From Polyangium spumosum (lineage in GTDB: Bacteria > Myxococcota_A > Polyangia > Polyangiales > Polyangiaceae): a stretch of 64,000 nt of DNA. Below, piece after piece: positions 1 to 9,245 of the stretch (position 1 is the first letter of the stretch; every line of letters begins with the position of its first letter). Location of the stretch: the NCBI RefSeq assembly GCF_009649845.1, contig NZ_WJIE01000010.1, positions 124,001 through 188,000 on the forward strand, in the 5' to 3' direction. Under the pieces are notes generated by a model that searched no databases, was not told the origin of the DNA, and was given only the letters and a program-made list of their open reading frames with translations. The translations under genes and the position numbers were made by a program.

Positions 1-2
1 AG

Positions 3-641
3 GGCGCGGAGGCGGCCATCATCGAGCTCGACGGCACCGAGCTCGGCGCCACGCAGATCGGCGTGGAGATGCCCGTCGATCCCGGCCCGCACTACATCGT
101 GGCGAAGCTCGGCAACCGCGAGATCTGGAAGGACTCGATCAACATCCCCGAGCGCGATACGAAGACCGTGGAGGTCGCGGTCGAGGACGAGCCCGCGACG
201 ACGGACGGAGAGCCGAAGGACGACAAGCCTCCGCCGCCTCCACCGCCGCCGCCGCCGCCCCCGAGCGGGCCGAGCATCCCGGGGATCGTGCTCACGGGCG
301 TCGGGGTCGTGGGGATCGGCGCGGGGCTCGGGCTCTTCTTCGGGCCTCGGCAGTCGACGATCGACGAGCTCGAGGATCTCTGCGGCGGCGACACGTCGTG
401 CCCGCCGTCGGCCAAGGAGACCGCGGATCGAGGGCGCATGTTCACGGGGATCGCGCAGGCCGCGGTGGGCGTCGGGGCCGCGAGCTTGATCACGGGCGTG
501 ATCCTTCTCGCGACGAGCGGCTCGAAAAAATCTTCTTCGTCGGCGCAAACGGCTTCGGCGGAGGCCGAACGAGGCGCGCGGTTCATCGGCGCCGCGCCCG
601 GCGCGACGCTCGGCGGCGTGAGCCTCGTGGGGAGGTTCTGA
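3..641 (+). CDS. TPR/PEGA-type protein, C-terminal part
   Basis: The gene enters from the left edge in an open frame, so only about 212 C-terminal residues are seen. The first part resembles a PEGA-like beta domain (ELDGTELGATQIGVEM, then a stretch ending in VTVEVAV-like strands). A run of twelve prolines follows, then two hydrophobic segments around a polar loop with two cysteines, and a C-terminus ending GVSLVGRF. The layout matches the complete gene at 42744-43763, which ends GGGVVGRF and also has two hydrophobic segments around a two-cysteine loop, so the two are likely paralogues. By analogy the missing N-terminus should hold a signal peptide and TPR repeats. The stop codon overlaps the ATG of the next gene by one base, so the two are probably co-translated. 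Function unknown; an envelope location is inferred. Confidence 0.75.
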   Translation, partial: GAEAAIIELDGTELGATQIGVEMPVDPGPHYIVAKLGNREIWKDSINIPERDTKTVEVAVEDEPATTDGEPKDDKPPPPPPPPPPPPSGPSIPGIVLTGVGVVGIGAGLGLFFGPRQSTIDELEDLCGGDTSCPPSAKETADRGRMFTGIAQAAVGVGAASLITGVILLATSGSKKSSSSAQTASAEAERGARFIGAAPGATLGGVSLVGRF

Positions 642-1858
642 TGGCACCGCGAACAGGTTCGTCCGTGCGTCTCGCTTCGTGGCTCGTGCTCGCGGGGCTC
701 GGCGTCGCCGGGATGCCGGCCGCGTGCCTCTATCCGGAGTACACGTTCGACGAGCCCGAGCCCTCGGGCAGCGCGAGCGGCCCCGGCGGGCAGGGCGGTC
801 AAGGCGGCCAGGGCGGACAAGGTCCGGGAGGACAGGGGCCGGGAGGGCAAGGCGGCCAGGGCGGGCAGGGGGGTTCGCCCGGCGGCGAGTCGTGCCTCAA
901 CGGCATCGACGATGACGGTGATTCGCTCGTCGATTGCGCGGACGACGATTGCACCGCGGGGTACGTGTGTGTCCCGTCCGTGCCTTTTGGCTGGAGCGGC
1001 TTCGCTGCGCTCTACGAGGGGCTGCCCGCGCAGGCGCCCGCGTGCCCGAGCGCGTTCCCCTCGATCACGCCCTTCGAGGGCAAGAACACGCTCACCACGC
1101 CGACCCACACCTGCTCGGCGTGCTCGTGCGGCGCGCCGACGGGACAGACGTGTGATTTGCCGGATGAGATCACCATCCAGAACAAGGCCTGCGGCACGAC
1201 GCCGACGGTCACGGGCAAGCTCACCGTTCCCACGAACTGGAACGGCGCGTGCCACGGCCCCGACGGTTATCAGGCAGGACAAACCTGCGACAACGGACCG
1301 TGTAACGTCTCCGTCACGAGCGCGAAGCCCACGGTGACGGGTGGGATGTGCGCGCCGAGCGGCGGAGCGCCGACGCTCCCGCCGGTCGCGTGGGCCATCC
1401 AGGGGAAAGCGTGCGGTGATGCGTCCCTCGGCGGCGGGTGTGGCATGGGCATGGTGTGCCAGCCCAAGACGCAGCAGCCCTTCCTGCCGGGCCTGTGTGT
1501 CTACAAGGGCGGTGACAACACCTGCCCCGCGGGCGACTTCACCGAGAAGCACCTGTTCTTCGAAGACGCGGACGACGCGCGTACGTGCAGCCCGTGCACG
1601 TGCGGCGCGCCGAGCGGGTCGACGTGCGACGCGACCCTCACGATCTACGGCGATCAGTTGTTGAACACGTGCAACACGCTGATCACGACGTTCACCGCGG
1701 GGAACTGCGCCAATGTGTCGGGCAACCCTTCGCTCGTCGGTCGCCAGGCCACGACCACGGCGCCCACCGGCGGCGCCTGCGCCGTCTCGGGGGGCGGCCA
1801 GCCGACGGGCGCGATCACGCCCTCGAACGCCACCACGTTCTGCTGCATCGCCCCCTGA
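641..1858 (+). CDS. Secreted lipoprotein with GGQ repeats and Asp-rich motif
   Basis: A 405-residue protein. The frame is open further upstream, but the ATG at 641 is chosen because it overlaps the previous stop (TGATG) and begins a clear lipoprotein signal with lipobox GMPAAC. After the lipidated cysteine comes a low-complexity linker of GGQ and GPGGQ units (about residues 45-85), then an acidic motif NGIDDDGDSLVDCADDDC, a type seen in many myxobacterial surface proteins and probably Ca-binding or structural. The rest is a cysteine-rich module (about residues 110-405) in which a CSxCSCGAPTG/CSPCTCGAPSG segment occurs twice, suggesting an internal duplication. Likely anchored in the outer membrane and exposed at the surface. 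No catalytic motif was recognised. Confidence 0.8.
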   Translation: MAPRTGSSVRLASWLVLAGLGVAGMPAACLYPEYTFDEPEPSGSASGPGGQGGQGGQGGQGPGGQGPGGQGGQGGQGGSPGGESCLNGIDDDGDSLVDCADDDCTAGYVCVPSVPFGWSGFAALYEGLPAQAPACPSAFPSITPFEGKNTLTTPTHTCSACSCGAPTGQTCDLPDEITIQNKACGTTPTVTGKLTVPTNWNGACHGPDGYQAGQTCDNGPCNVSVTSAKPTVTGGMCAPSGGAPTLPPVAWAIQGKACGDASLGGGCGMGMVCQPKTQQPFLPGLCVYKGGDNTCPAGDFTEKHLFFEDADDARTCSPCTCGAPSGSTCDATLTIYGDQLLNTCNTLITTFTAGNCANVSGNPSLVGRQATTTAPTGGACAVSGGGQPTGAITPSNATTFCCIAP

Positions 1859-1880
1859 TCGACCGGTTCGAATGAACGAA

Positions 1881-1916
1881 GCCGGATCCGAGCGTGTTTG
1901 GCGCTTCGGATCCGGC
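1881..1916. terminator. Bidirectional terminator-like hairpin
   Basis: A perfect 10-bp stem (gccggatccg with cggatccggc), extended by an imperfect gcg/cgc pair, lies between the convergent genes ending at 1858 and 1951. There is no strong T tract, so it may act with Rho or simply protect both 3' ends. Confidence 0.55.
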
Positions 1917-1950
1917 CTTCGTGTGCCCGGCCTTCTCGCGAGCGAGCCGC

Positions 1951-2619
1951 TTACTTCTTCTTCGGCGCGGGCGCGGCCGGCTTGCCTGCCGCGGCCGGCT
2001 TGCCCGTCGCGGGCGGCGGCTTGGCCCCCGCGTCGCCACCCTGGCCGCTGTTGTACATCTGGATCGCGCGATCCGTGATCTCCAGGTCGGCGCGCATGTA
2101 CGGGACGCTCGCCTTCTCCAGGATGATCTCGTAGCCGTCCTGCGCCGCGATCCGACGGACGATGCCGATGATGCGCTGGTAGATCGGCGTCGTCATCTCC
2201 GTCTCCTTGCGCTGCATCTCGCGCTGGTACTCCATCGCGATCGCCTGGAGCTCGGCCGCCTGCTTCTGCAGCGTCTCGAAGCGCCGCTGGAGCTGCTCCT
2301 GCGGCACCTTCTTGTTCTGCGCGTCCTTCTCCAGCGACTCCTTCTCCACCTGGAGCTTCTGCTGCTTCGCGTCGAGCTCGACCTGCCGGCTGTCGAAGAG
2401 CTTCTTCAGCGTGGCCTGGACGCGCAAGCCCTCCTCGGTCTCCAGCATCGCGCGACGCACGTCGATCACGGCGATCTTCGACTGCGCCGCGGCCGCCCCT
2501 TCCGCCGCGAGAAACCCAGACGCGCCCGCGACGAGCGCCGCCGCGAGCACCGGGGCCCTGAGCCCGGAGAGCCAAGACGAACGCCGGGTGCCCACGAATC
2601 CAGTACGATCTGCACGCAT
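1951..2619 (-). CDS. OmpH/Skp-family periplasmic chaperone
   Basis: A 222-residue protein. The ATG at 2619 is preferred over the adjacent upstream GTG. An N-terminal hydrophobic segment ends in an AEGAAAAQ-type signal cleavage site. The mature protein opens with KIAVIDVRRAM, the typical first strand of OmpH/Skp proteins, followed by a long charged coiled coil (about residues 60-150) rich in Lys, Gln and Glu, then the closing segment with DGYEIILEKASVPYM. The family holds unfolded outer-membrane proteins in the periplasm. The tail after residue 190 is a Pro/Ala/Lys-rich extension ending PAPKKK, not needed in the family. It stands alone, not beside bamA or lpxD as in many proteobacteria. Confidence 0.88.
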   Translation of the reverse strand: MRADRTGFVGTRRSSWLSGLRAPVLAAALVAGASGFLAAEGAAAAQSKIAVIDVRRAMLETEEGLRVQATLKKLFDSRQVELDAKQQKLQVEKESLEKDAQNKKVPQEQLQRRFETLQKQAAELQAIAMEYQREMQRKETEMTTPIYQRIIGIVRRIAAQDGYEIILEKASVPYMRADLEITDRAIQMYNSGQGGDAGAKPPPATGKPAAAGKPAAPAPKKK

Positions 2620-2720
2620 CACCCCGGGGGACTAACCCCGAAGCCGCGTCGATGCAACGTTTTCTTGCGTGCTACCGAACGACGCCGCCGCGTTCGAGCG
2701 GAGCTCGCGACACGGGCGAA

Positions 2721-5700
2721 TCAGGTGCCCGGCTGAAAATATCGGCCCCGCCGGTGGTAGGCATACTGGACGATCCGATAGACCTCTTCGTTCCGGCGGA
2801 CGAAGGCCTCGCGATGATGCGGCATGCGGATCGTGCGGACGCGCTCCGTGAGCGCCGTGAACGCGGCGTCGAGGACGGCGTCGGCCTCCTCTTCTTCCCC
2901 CACGGAGAGCAGGGCTTCGATCAAGGTCACGCGGATGCCCTCTTCCCATTCCTCGACGGGCATCGAGGCGAGTCGCGCGTTCGCGTCGCGAGCGGTCTCG
3001 ACCGCGGCGTCGACCACGCGCCGAGCGAGCTGGACACGCGAGAGCGCGAAGAGCGCGAGGACCTGGAGGGCCGGCTGCGCGCGGGTCTCCTCGATCGCCC
3101 AGCGGGCGAGGCTGAGCGCGGTGGAGAGATCGCCGGGACCGCCGCGCCAGACGAGGAAGATGGTCTCGTAGATACGCGTGTTCACCCGCAGGCGCGCGGC
3201 GTTCGTCTCGTCGGCGATGCGGGCGGCCTGGCGCTGGTGATCGATGCCGAGATCGAGGTTGCCGAGGCGCGCGTAGCTCATGCCGAGGTTGTGCAGCGCG
3301 AAGGCCTCGAGGATCCGCATGCGGCGCGCGCGGGCGTCGAAGAGGGCGCGCTCGAGCATCGACTGCGCCTCCTCGAACATGCCGAGGTGGTTCAGCGCCG
3401 AGCCCACGTTCAGGCGGCCGCGCGTGGCGAAGGCGATGTCGCCGATGCTCTCAGCGACCTCGATCAACGAGGCGCCCGTGGTGACGACCTCGGACGGGTC
3501 GTTCATGTGGGCGATCGCGAAGAGCCGGGCGTCGAGGGCGCGCACGAGCGCCTCACTCGCGCCGGAGGCGCGCGCGGCTTCGACGGCGTCGTTCGCCACG
3601 CGCATGGCCTCGCCGGGCTGCAGGCGATCGACGAGGCCGCGGACGCGCACCGCGAGCAGGCTCGCGCGGATCGGCGGCGAGAGCGTGTTCGCGTAGGGCG
3701 GCGTCAAGGCCCTCGCGGCGCGATCGTCACCCTCGGCGGCGCGGCCCGACTCGATGAGCGCGGCCGCGGCGAGCCGCTGCGCCTCGCCCCACATGTCCGA
3801 GCCGCCGTGGGCGAGCTGTGCGGCTTCCTCCGCGGCGGCGATGCCGTCGAGCAGCCGGCCCATGAAGATCGAGAACTGCGCCCGCGCGACGAGGAGCTGC
3901 ACGCGCACGTCGCCGGTCGCGCCGCAGGCGAGGCCGCGGTTCGCGAGATCGAGGGCCGTCTCGAGCTGCGCGCCGTTCGTGTAGGCCTGCTTCGTGGCGC
4001 GCGCGTAGAGCCGCGCCGCGCGCTCGTGCGCGCCGCCCGCGTCGGCGTGCCGGGCGATGAGGCCCGCGTCGACGTCGCCCACGGACTCGAGCCAGTTGCC
4101 CGCGGCGAGGTGGAGCGCGGCCCGATCCTCGTCGAGGATCGCCTCGTACGCGGCGTCGCGCACGAGGGCCTGGCGGAAGATCCACTCGTCCTCGCCGGCG
4201 ATCCGCGACTCCGGCTGGCGGGCCACGATCTCCGCCGCGAAGAGCTCCGAGAGCTCGAGGCCCACGGTCCTGCCGACGATCGCGGTCACGCCGCCGGTCC
4301 AGAACGACTGGCCGAAGACGGAGGCCGCGCGCAGGACCTCACGAACCTTGGAGGACATACGATCCAGGCGGAGCTGCACCACCGCCTGCACCGTGAGGGG
4401 CAGCTCGTTCCGGCCCTCGGCGGCGCAGCGGACGAGCTCTTCGAGGAAGAGCGCGTTGCCGTCGGCGCGCTTGACGAGGTTCGCCCGCGTGGCGGCGTCC
4501 ATGCCCGGCAGGGCCGCGGAGACCAGGCGATCGGCCGCGAGCGGGGAGAGCGGCGCGAGCCAGACGCGCGTGATGTTGCGGCGATCCCAGAGCACGCGGA
4601 GCCGCGAGGCGAGCTCCGTGCGGCCGAACGCGAAGACGGCGAAGCGGAGCTCCGCGCAGCCGAGCAGCCAGTCGACCATCTCGAGCGTGGTGTCGTCGGC
4701 CCAGTGCACGTCCTCGAGCACGAGCACCTGCGGCGCGCGATCCGCCTCCGCGCGGAAGTACGCTTCGAGCGCCATGCGCAGGCGCGACTGCATCAGCTCG
4801 GCGCTCGCGCGCGCGGCCCGGAGCGGCTCGTCGTCGTGATCGGGGAACGTCACGCCGACGATCTCCCCGAGGAACCCGGCCACGAAGCGTTGCCCCGGCG
4901 GCAGGCGCGTGGCCACGTGCCTCCGCACCTTCAGCACCTGCTCGGCGTGCGCCTCGCCGTCCTGTAGGCCCATCACGGCGCGGAGCGCGCGGCCGAGCGC
5001 GGACAGGCTCGACGCCTGGCTGATCGAGTCGCCGCGGCAGATCAGGAGCTCGGGCCGCACGGGCGCGACCTCGAGGCGCTGCACGAGCTCGCTCCGGACC
5101 CGGCTCTTGCCGATGCCCACGGGGCCGAGGACGAGCGCGCCGCGCGGCGTCGCGTCCTCCAGGAGCTCGCCGTAGATCCCCTGCAGCAGCGCGATCTCCT
5201 TCTCGCGACCCACCGTCGGCGTGGGCCGGCCGAGGAGCTGGCGCGCGACGAACCCGCTCGTGTCCTCGCGCAAGAGCATGCCGCCGCGCCCGTCGGTTTG
5301 CAGGATGAACCGGCCTTCGAGCGCGCTCGCGGCGTGGGTGTCGACGCGGACCGTGCCCGGGCTCGCGAGCTCGATCTGCCCCACGGCGCGCTCGAGCGCC
5401 TGGCCCGCGAGGTTCGCGCGGCCGCGGATCGCGAGGCCGATCGCCACGGCCGCGCGCGCCGTCGGCAGCGCCTGCGTCACGACGAGCGCGGCGCGGGCGG
5501 CGCGCATGACCTCGTCGCCGCGCGAGTGCTCGACGCCGAGCACGGCCACCATCTGCTGATCGAGCAGCGGCTCGAGGCGCGTATCGTCGCCGAGCACGGC
5601 GCGCAGCTTTTGATCCACGTCGGCGCCGAGGCGCGCGCCGGCGAGGTTGAAGAGCACGGACGCGACGACGCGGCGCTCGGCCGATCCGGGCCGCGACACG

Positions 5701-6629
5701 GGCGCGGGCGGCGCGCCGGCGTCGGTGATCGTGATCGGCTTGTGGCCGGGGACCGCGCGGACCGCCGAGGCGCTGCTGCGATCGGTCGCGGGTGGATCGT
5801 TGTTGAGCTGGCCGACGCGCGCGAGGGCGCGGGCGAGCTCGCCGCTGTTCTCGAAGCGGTTCTCGCGGCTCCGCGCGGTCGAGCGCAGGATCACCTCGGC
5901 GAGCGCCTCGGGCACGTCGAAGCGGATGCTCTGCGGGTTCGGCGGGTCCTCCAGCACGAGCCTGCCGAGCAGCGCGATCACGTGCTCGGTCTCGAAGATG
6001 TTGCGGCCCGTGACGAGGCGGAAGAGCACGGCGCCGAGCGAGTAGACGTCGGCGCGCTCGTCGATGAGCTCACCGCGGGCCTGCTCGGGGGCCATGAAAT
6101 GTGGCGTGCCGATGATCGTCCCGCGCTCGGTCTGGTACTCGTCGGGCACCGGCGGCTTGACCACGCCGAAATCGATGAGCTTGATGGCCGTGCCTTTGCC
6201 GCGGACGAGGAAGATGTTCGAGAGCTTGAGATCGCGGTGCACCACGTTCCGCGCGTGGATCGCGGCCATCGCCGCGGCCGACCGCCGCACGACCTCCACG
6301 GCGTCGCGCATCCCGAGCGGCGCGCGCCTTTGCCGCTGGCCGAGGTCCTCGCCGTCGAGCCATTCCATCGCGAAGAACAGCCGCCCGTCGCTCCACGTCC
6401 CGTGCGTGACGTACTGCACGATGTTCGGGTGACGCAGGTCCGCGAGAATCGCGATCTCGCGCATGAAGCGCACGCGCTCCTGCGGCGTCGCGCTGTCGCG
6501 CAGGATCTTCAGCGCGACCTCCTGTCCCGTGAGCTGGTCGGTCGCCTTGTAAATGTCCCCCATGCCGCCGCTGCCCGCGCGACCTTCGATGAGGAACCGG
6601 TCCGACGCCTGACTGAACTCCGGGACCAC
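2721..6629 (-). CDS. Ser/Thr kinase fused to cyclase-like, AAA ATPase and TPR modules
   Basis: A 1302-residue protein starting at GTG 6629, the first start after an in-frame TAG. Residues about 12-270 are a Hanks-type kinase with glycine loop GRAGSGGMG, catalytic HRDLKLSN, DFG and an APEQ segment; all key residues are present. Residues about 315-440 look like a class III nucleotide cyclase fold (VASVLFNLAG, VAIGLAIRGRA) without obvious catalytic residues, so probably a sensory remnant. A predicted ATPase of the AAA/STAND type follows, with Walker A GPVGIGKS near residue 500 and Walker B VLVLEDVHWADD near 635. The C-terminal half (about 850-1290) is helical TPR-like repeats. The architecture is common in myxobacteria and suggests a large cytoplasmic signalling switch. 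Input and substrate are unknown. It is transcribed divergently from the AlkC-type gene. Confidence 0.9.
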   Translation of the reverse strand: MVPEFSQASDRFLIEGRAGSGGMGDIYKATDQLTGQEVALKILRDSATPQERVRFMREIAILADLRHPNIVQYVTHGTWSDGRLFFAMEWLDGEDLGQRQRRAPLGMRDAVEVVRRSAAAMAAIHARNVVHRDLKLSNIFLVRGKGTAIKLIDFGVVKPPVPDEYQTERGTIIGTPHFMAPEQARGELIDERADVYSLGAVLFRLVTGRNIFETEHVIALLGRLVLEDPPNPQSIRFDVPEALAEVILRSTARSRENRFENSGELARALARVGQLNNDPPATDRSSASAVRAVPGHKPITITDAGAPPAPVSRPGSAERRVVASVLFNLAGARLGADVDQKLRAVLGDDTRLEPLLDQQMVAVLGVEHSRGDEVMRAARAALVVTQALPTARAAVAIGLAIRGRANLAGQALERAVGQIELASPGTVRVDTHAASALEGRFILQTDGRGGMLLREDTSGFVARQLLGRPTPTVGREKEIALLQGIYGELLEDATPRGALVLGPVGIGKSRVRSELVQRLEVAPVRPELLICRGDSISQASSLSALGRALRAVMGLQDGEAHAEQVLKVRRHVATRLPPGQRFVAGFLGEIVGVTFPDHDDEPLRAARASAELMQSRLRMALEAYFRAEADRAPQVLVLEDVHWADDTTLEMVDWLLGCAELRFAVFAFGRTELASRLRVLWDRRNITRVWLAPLSPLAADRLVSAALPGMDAATRANLVKRADGNALFLEELVRCAAEGRNELPLTVQAVVQLRLDRMSSKVREVLRAASVFGQSFWTGGVTAIVGRTVGLELSELFAAEIVARQPESRIAGEDEWIFRQALVRDAAYEAILDEDRAALHLAAGNWLESVGDVDAGLIARHADAGGAHERAARLYARATKQAYTNGAQLETALDLANRGLACGATGDVRVQLLVARAQFSIFMGRLLDGIAAAEEAAQLAHGGSDMWGEAQRLAAAALIESGRAAEGDDRAARALTPPYANTLSPPIRASLLAVRVRGLVDRLQPGEAMRVANDAVEAARASGASEALVRALDARLFAIAHMNDPSEVVTTGASLIEVAESIGDIAFATRGRLNVGSALNHLGMFEEAQSMLERALFDARARRMRILEAFALHNLGMSYARLGNLDLGIDHQRQAARIADETNAARLRVNTRIYETIFLVWRGGPGDLSTALSLARWAIEETRAQPALQVLALFALSRVQLARRVVDAAVETARDANARLASMPVEEWEEGIRVTLIEALLSVGEEEEADAVLDAAFTALTERVRTIRMPHHREAFVRRNEEVYRIVQYAYHRRGRYFQPGT

Positions 6630-6775
6630 TGAGCGTACAGGCTACGCGAGGTCCAGCGCGGCTGGGTAGATTTCGGGACCAAAATCGGGCCGGCCCCTTG
6701 GAAAAAATTTCGCCCTCGTGTGCCTCGCTCGGGCCTTCCCGCCTCGGCGGCCTCGTGCCATGGCGCGGCGAGAGC

Positions 6776-7972
6776 ATGGCCGAGCCCCTCAAGTTATTCT
6801 TCGACGAACGCCTCGTGCGCCGCATCGCCACCTCGATCCAGGCCGCCTGGCCCGATTTTCCAGCGCGAGCGTTCATCGCCGAGGCGTCGACCGGGCTCGA
6901 CGACAAGGAGCTCAAGGACCGCGGGCGCCACATCGCCGGGGCGCTCGGCCGCGCCTTGCCGGCCGACTTCGAGCGCGCGGTCGACGTCCTGCTTCGTTCG
7001 CTCGAGACGCCCGCGTCGCGCGACGAGGGCGCGATGTCGGCCTTCTTCTACCTCCCGCACCTGGAGTACGTGGCCACGCGCGGCCTCGATCACTTCGAGG
7101 CCTCGATGCGGGCGCAGCACGCGTTCACCCAGCGTTTCACGGCCGAGTTTTCCATCCGCTTCTTCCTCCTCCGCGAGCCCGAGCGCACGCTCGCGCGGCT
7201 CCGGGCCTGGGCGACCGACCCGAGCGTCCATGTGCGCCGCCTCGTCTCCGAGGGCACGCGACCCCGTTTGCCCTGGGCGCAACGTTTACCTGCGTTCGTC
7301 GAGGATCCCACGCCCGTGCTCGACCTGCTCGAGCTCCTGAAGGACGATCCCGAGCCGTACGTCCAGCGGAGCGTGGCGAACAACCTCAATGACATCACCA
7401 AGGATCATCCGGATCGGGTCGTCGAGTTGTGCCGCCGCTGGAGCGAGGGCGGGGGCCCTGGGCGCGCGTGGATCGTGCGGCACGCGCTTCGCTGGCTCGT
7501 CAAGCGCGGGCATCCGGGGGCGCTCTCGTTTTTCGGCGCCTCGGCCGCGCCCGAGGTCGTGCTCGAGCGCGCGAGCGTCACGCCCGGGAAGGTCCCCCTC
7601 GGCGCGGAGGCGCGTTTCTCGTGCGAGCTCGCCTCGCGCGCAGATGCGCCACAGAAGCTCGTCGTCGACGCCGTCGTTCATTATCCCGGCGCAAATGGAA
7701 AGGCCCGCCCCAAGGTCTTCAAGCTGCGCAAGATCGAGCTCTTACCCGCGGGGCGGGAGCGGATCGAGGGCCGGGTGAAGCTCGTCGATTTGACGACGCG
7801 CCGCCATTACCCGGGCGAGCACCGGATCGAGCTCCGGATCAACGGCGTGGATTTTCCGCTCGGCGGCTTCGAGGCTACTGCATCGAACGGTAAAGGAACG
7901 TCGCCATCTGGGCGCGCGTCACCTTCGCGTCCGGGCAATAAAGCTGCTTCGCCACGTCGCAGCCGGACGTGA
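6776..7972 (+). CDS. AlkC-type DNA alkylation repair protein
   Basis: A 398-residue protein starting at ATG 6776 (MAEPLKLFFDERL). It is built of HEAT-like helical repeats (about residues 15-250) with the segments HVRRLVSEGTRPRLPW and VQRSVANNLNDITKDHP, characteristic of the AlkC/AlkD glycosylase superfamily, which removes N3- and N7-alkylated purines without base flipping. After the HEAT part comes a beta-rich domain (about 270-370) resembling the Ig-like domain of some AlkC proteins. The conserved part ends at DFPLGGFE; the last 30 or so residues are Ser/Pro/Arg-rich and overlap the 3' end of the convergent gene by 98 bp, so this tail may be unconstrained read-through. The domain order supports AlkC rather than AlkD. 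Confidence 0.85.
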   Translation: MAEPLKLFFDERLVRRIATSIQAAWPDFPARAFIAEASTGLDDKELKDRGRHIAGALGRALPADFERAVDVLLRSLETPASRDEGAMSAFFYLPHLEYVATRGLDHFEASMRAQHAFTQRFTAEFSIRFFLLREPERTLARLRAWATDPSVHVRRLVSEGTRPRLPWAQRLPAFVEDPTPVLDLLELLKDDPEPYVQRSVANNLNDITKDHPDRVVELCRRWSEGGGPGRAWIVRHALRWLVKRGHPGALSFFGASAAPEVVLERASVTPGKVPLGAEARFSCELASRADAPQKLVVDAVVHYPGANGKARPKVFKLRKIELLPAGRERIEGRVKLVDLTTRRHYPGEHRIELRINGVDFPLGGFEATASNGKGTSPSGRASPSRPGNKAASPRRSRT

Positions 7973-9167
7973 TCCCGGCGGCGGCGAGCGCGTTGATCGC
8001 GCCCTCGAACTGCGAGGTCTCGTCGTCCACGAAGGCGTCGACCGACGAGGCGGGCAGCGCGAAGGCCTTCGTCAGGAATGCGGCCATCTGCCCGCGCGTG
8101 ATGTCGTCGCTCGGGCAGAACCGCGTCCCGTCCGCGCTGCAGCCCGACGTGATACCGGCCGCGGCGACGGCGTTGATCGAGGCCTCGAAGATCGATCCGT
8201 CGTCGTCCGTGAACTTGTCGGGCCCCGGCGGCAATTGCAGCGCGCGGGCCAGGAAATCGGCCATCTGCCCGCGCGTCACGTTCGCGTCCGGGCAGAAGAG
8301 CTTTTTGGTCGCGTCGCAGCCCTTCGTCAGCCCCGCCTCGGCGAGCCATTCGATCGCCGTGCGGTGCGTCGATCCGCACACGTCCACGAAGACCGCGTCG
8401 CAGACCGGCCCTGGCCCGTCGTACCCGAGCGTCTTCGCGTAGCCGCCCCACACCTTCCAGAAGAGGTAATTCCCGAATGGCGGGTTGTTGCCGCCGGAGG
8501 CCTTGTCGCCCACCCACGGCGTGTACGTGTACAGCACCGCGGCGGCCTTCCCTTTGGGCGTGATCGTGTATCCGTCGAGCGTCTTCTTCCCCGCGCCCAC
8601 CTTCCATCCGGCGATCGTCGTGCTGCCCGCCGCGAGGTCGTCGAGGTAACCCCGCGTGAGTTTTCCCGCGCAATCGAGCTGCTTGTCGAACCCCACGTAC
8701 GCCGGGTTGCACGGCGCGTTGTCGGGGCAGCCGCAGCCGAACGCCTTGTCGAGGCGGCTCTTCGGGCACGTCGCCGAGGTGTTGCCGATGAGGGAGGACT
8801 CCTTTTGCAGGTGCGTCAGGACGAACAGCGGGTTCAGGCCATATTTCACGCTCGTCTCCGCGATCACGGTCCCCGCGGTTTTCCCGCCGAACGTCATGCG
8901 CGAGAGGCACGAGCCGCTGCTGTGCAGGTGCGGGTAGGGCTTCTTCAGGAATGCGTCGACCTCGGCGGCGGTGAACGCCTGCGGGTCGAGCATCTCCGCG
9001 TCGGGGATGATCGCGTGGCGATCGAAATCACCGAGCGCGAAGTCCTCCATCATCGGGTTTTCGTCGTCGAGGGCCCCTTCGTCGCCGGGCTCGGCGATAC
9101 ATCCGGCGCCGAGGAGAAAGGCGAGGGGCGCGATGAGGGAGGCGAAACCAAGGATTCTTCGGTGCAT
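7875..9167 (-). CDS. Lipoprotein with lysozyme-like domain and three SLH repeats
   Basis: A 430-residue protein. The frame is open far upstream, but the ATG at 9167 starts a lipoprotein signal (MHRRILGFAS, lipobox LLGAGC), while the sequence before it has no coding look. Residues about 70-240 resemble a lysozyme-fold glycan hydrolase (ETSVKYGLNPLFVLTHLQKE, where the Glu of QKES is the candidate catalytic acid), with an inserted cysteine-rich loop. Three S-layer-homology-type repeats end the protein, each with an AAAGITSGC-like helix and a VTRGQMADFL-like helix (about residues 255-430). SLH domains normally bind cell-wall polymers; here the protein may tether to or remodel peptidoglycan from the outer-membrane side. 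Hydrolase activity is inferred. Confidence 0.8.
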   Translation of the reverse strand: MHRRILGFASLIAPLAFLLGAGCIAEPGDEGALDDENPMMEDFALGDFDRHAIIPDAEMLDPQAFTAAEVDAFLKKPYPHLHSSGSCLSRMTFGGKTAGTVIAETSVKYGLNPLFVLTHLQKESSLIGNTSATCPKSRLDKAFGCGCPDNAPCNPAYVGFDKQLDCAGKLTRGYLDDLAAGSTTIAGWKVGAGKKTLDGYTITPKGKAAAVLYTYTPWVGDKASGGNNPPFGNYLFWKVWGGYAKTLGYDGPGPVCDAVFVDVCGSTHRTAIEWLAEAGLTKGCDATKKLFCPDANVTRGQMADFLARALQLPPGPDKFTDDDGSIFEASINAVAAAGITSGCSADGTRFCPSDDITRGQMAAFLTKAFALPASSVDAFVDDETSQFEGAINALAAAGITSGCDVAKQLYCPDAKVTRAQMATFLYRSMQ

Positions 9168-9245
9168 GCCCGCACGATAGCAATGGCCGGGCCACCACGT
9201 CGACCTCCGATTCGAGCCAAAACTCGACGGCTCCGGCAGACGATA

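Noticed and set aside
1860-1880. Sequence ggttcgaatg considered as part of a tRNA T-arm
   Set aside because: No acceptor stem or anticodon arm can be built around it.
2652-4967. Long plus-strand open frame opposite the giant kinase gene
   Set aside because: It is the complement of a clear kinase-ATPase gene and has no recognisable domain.
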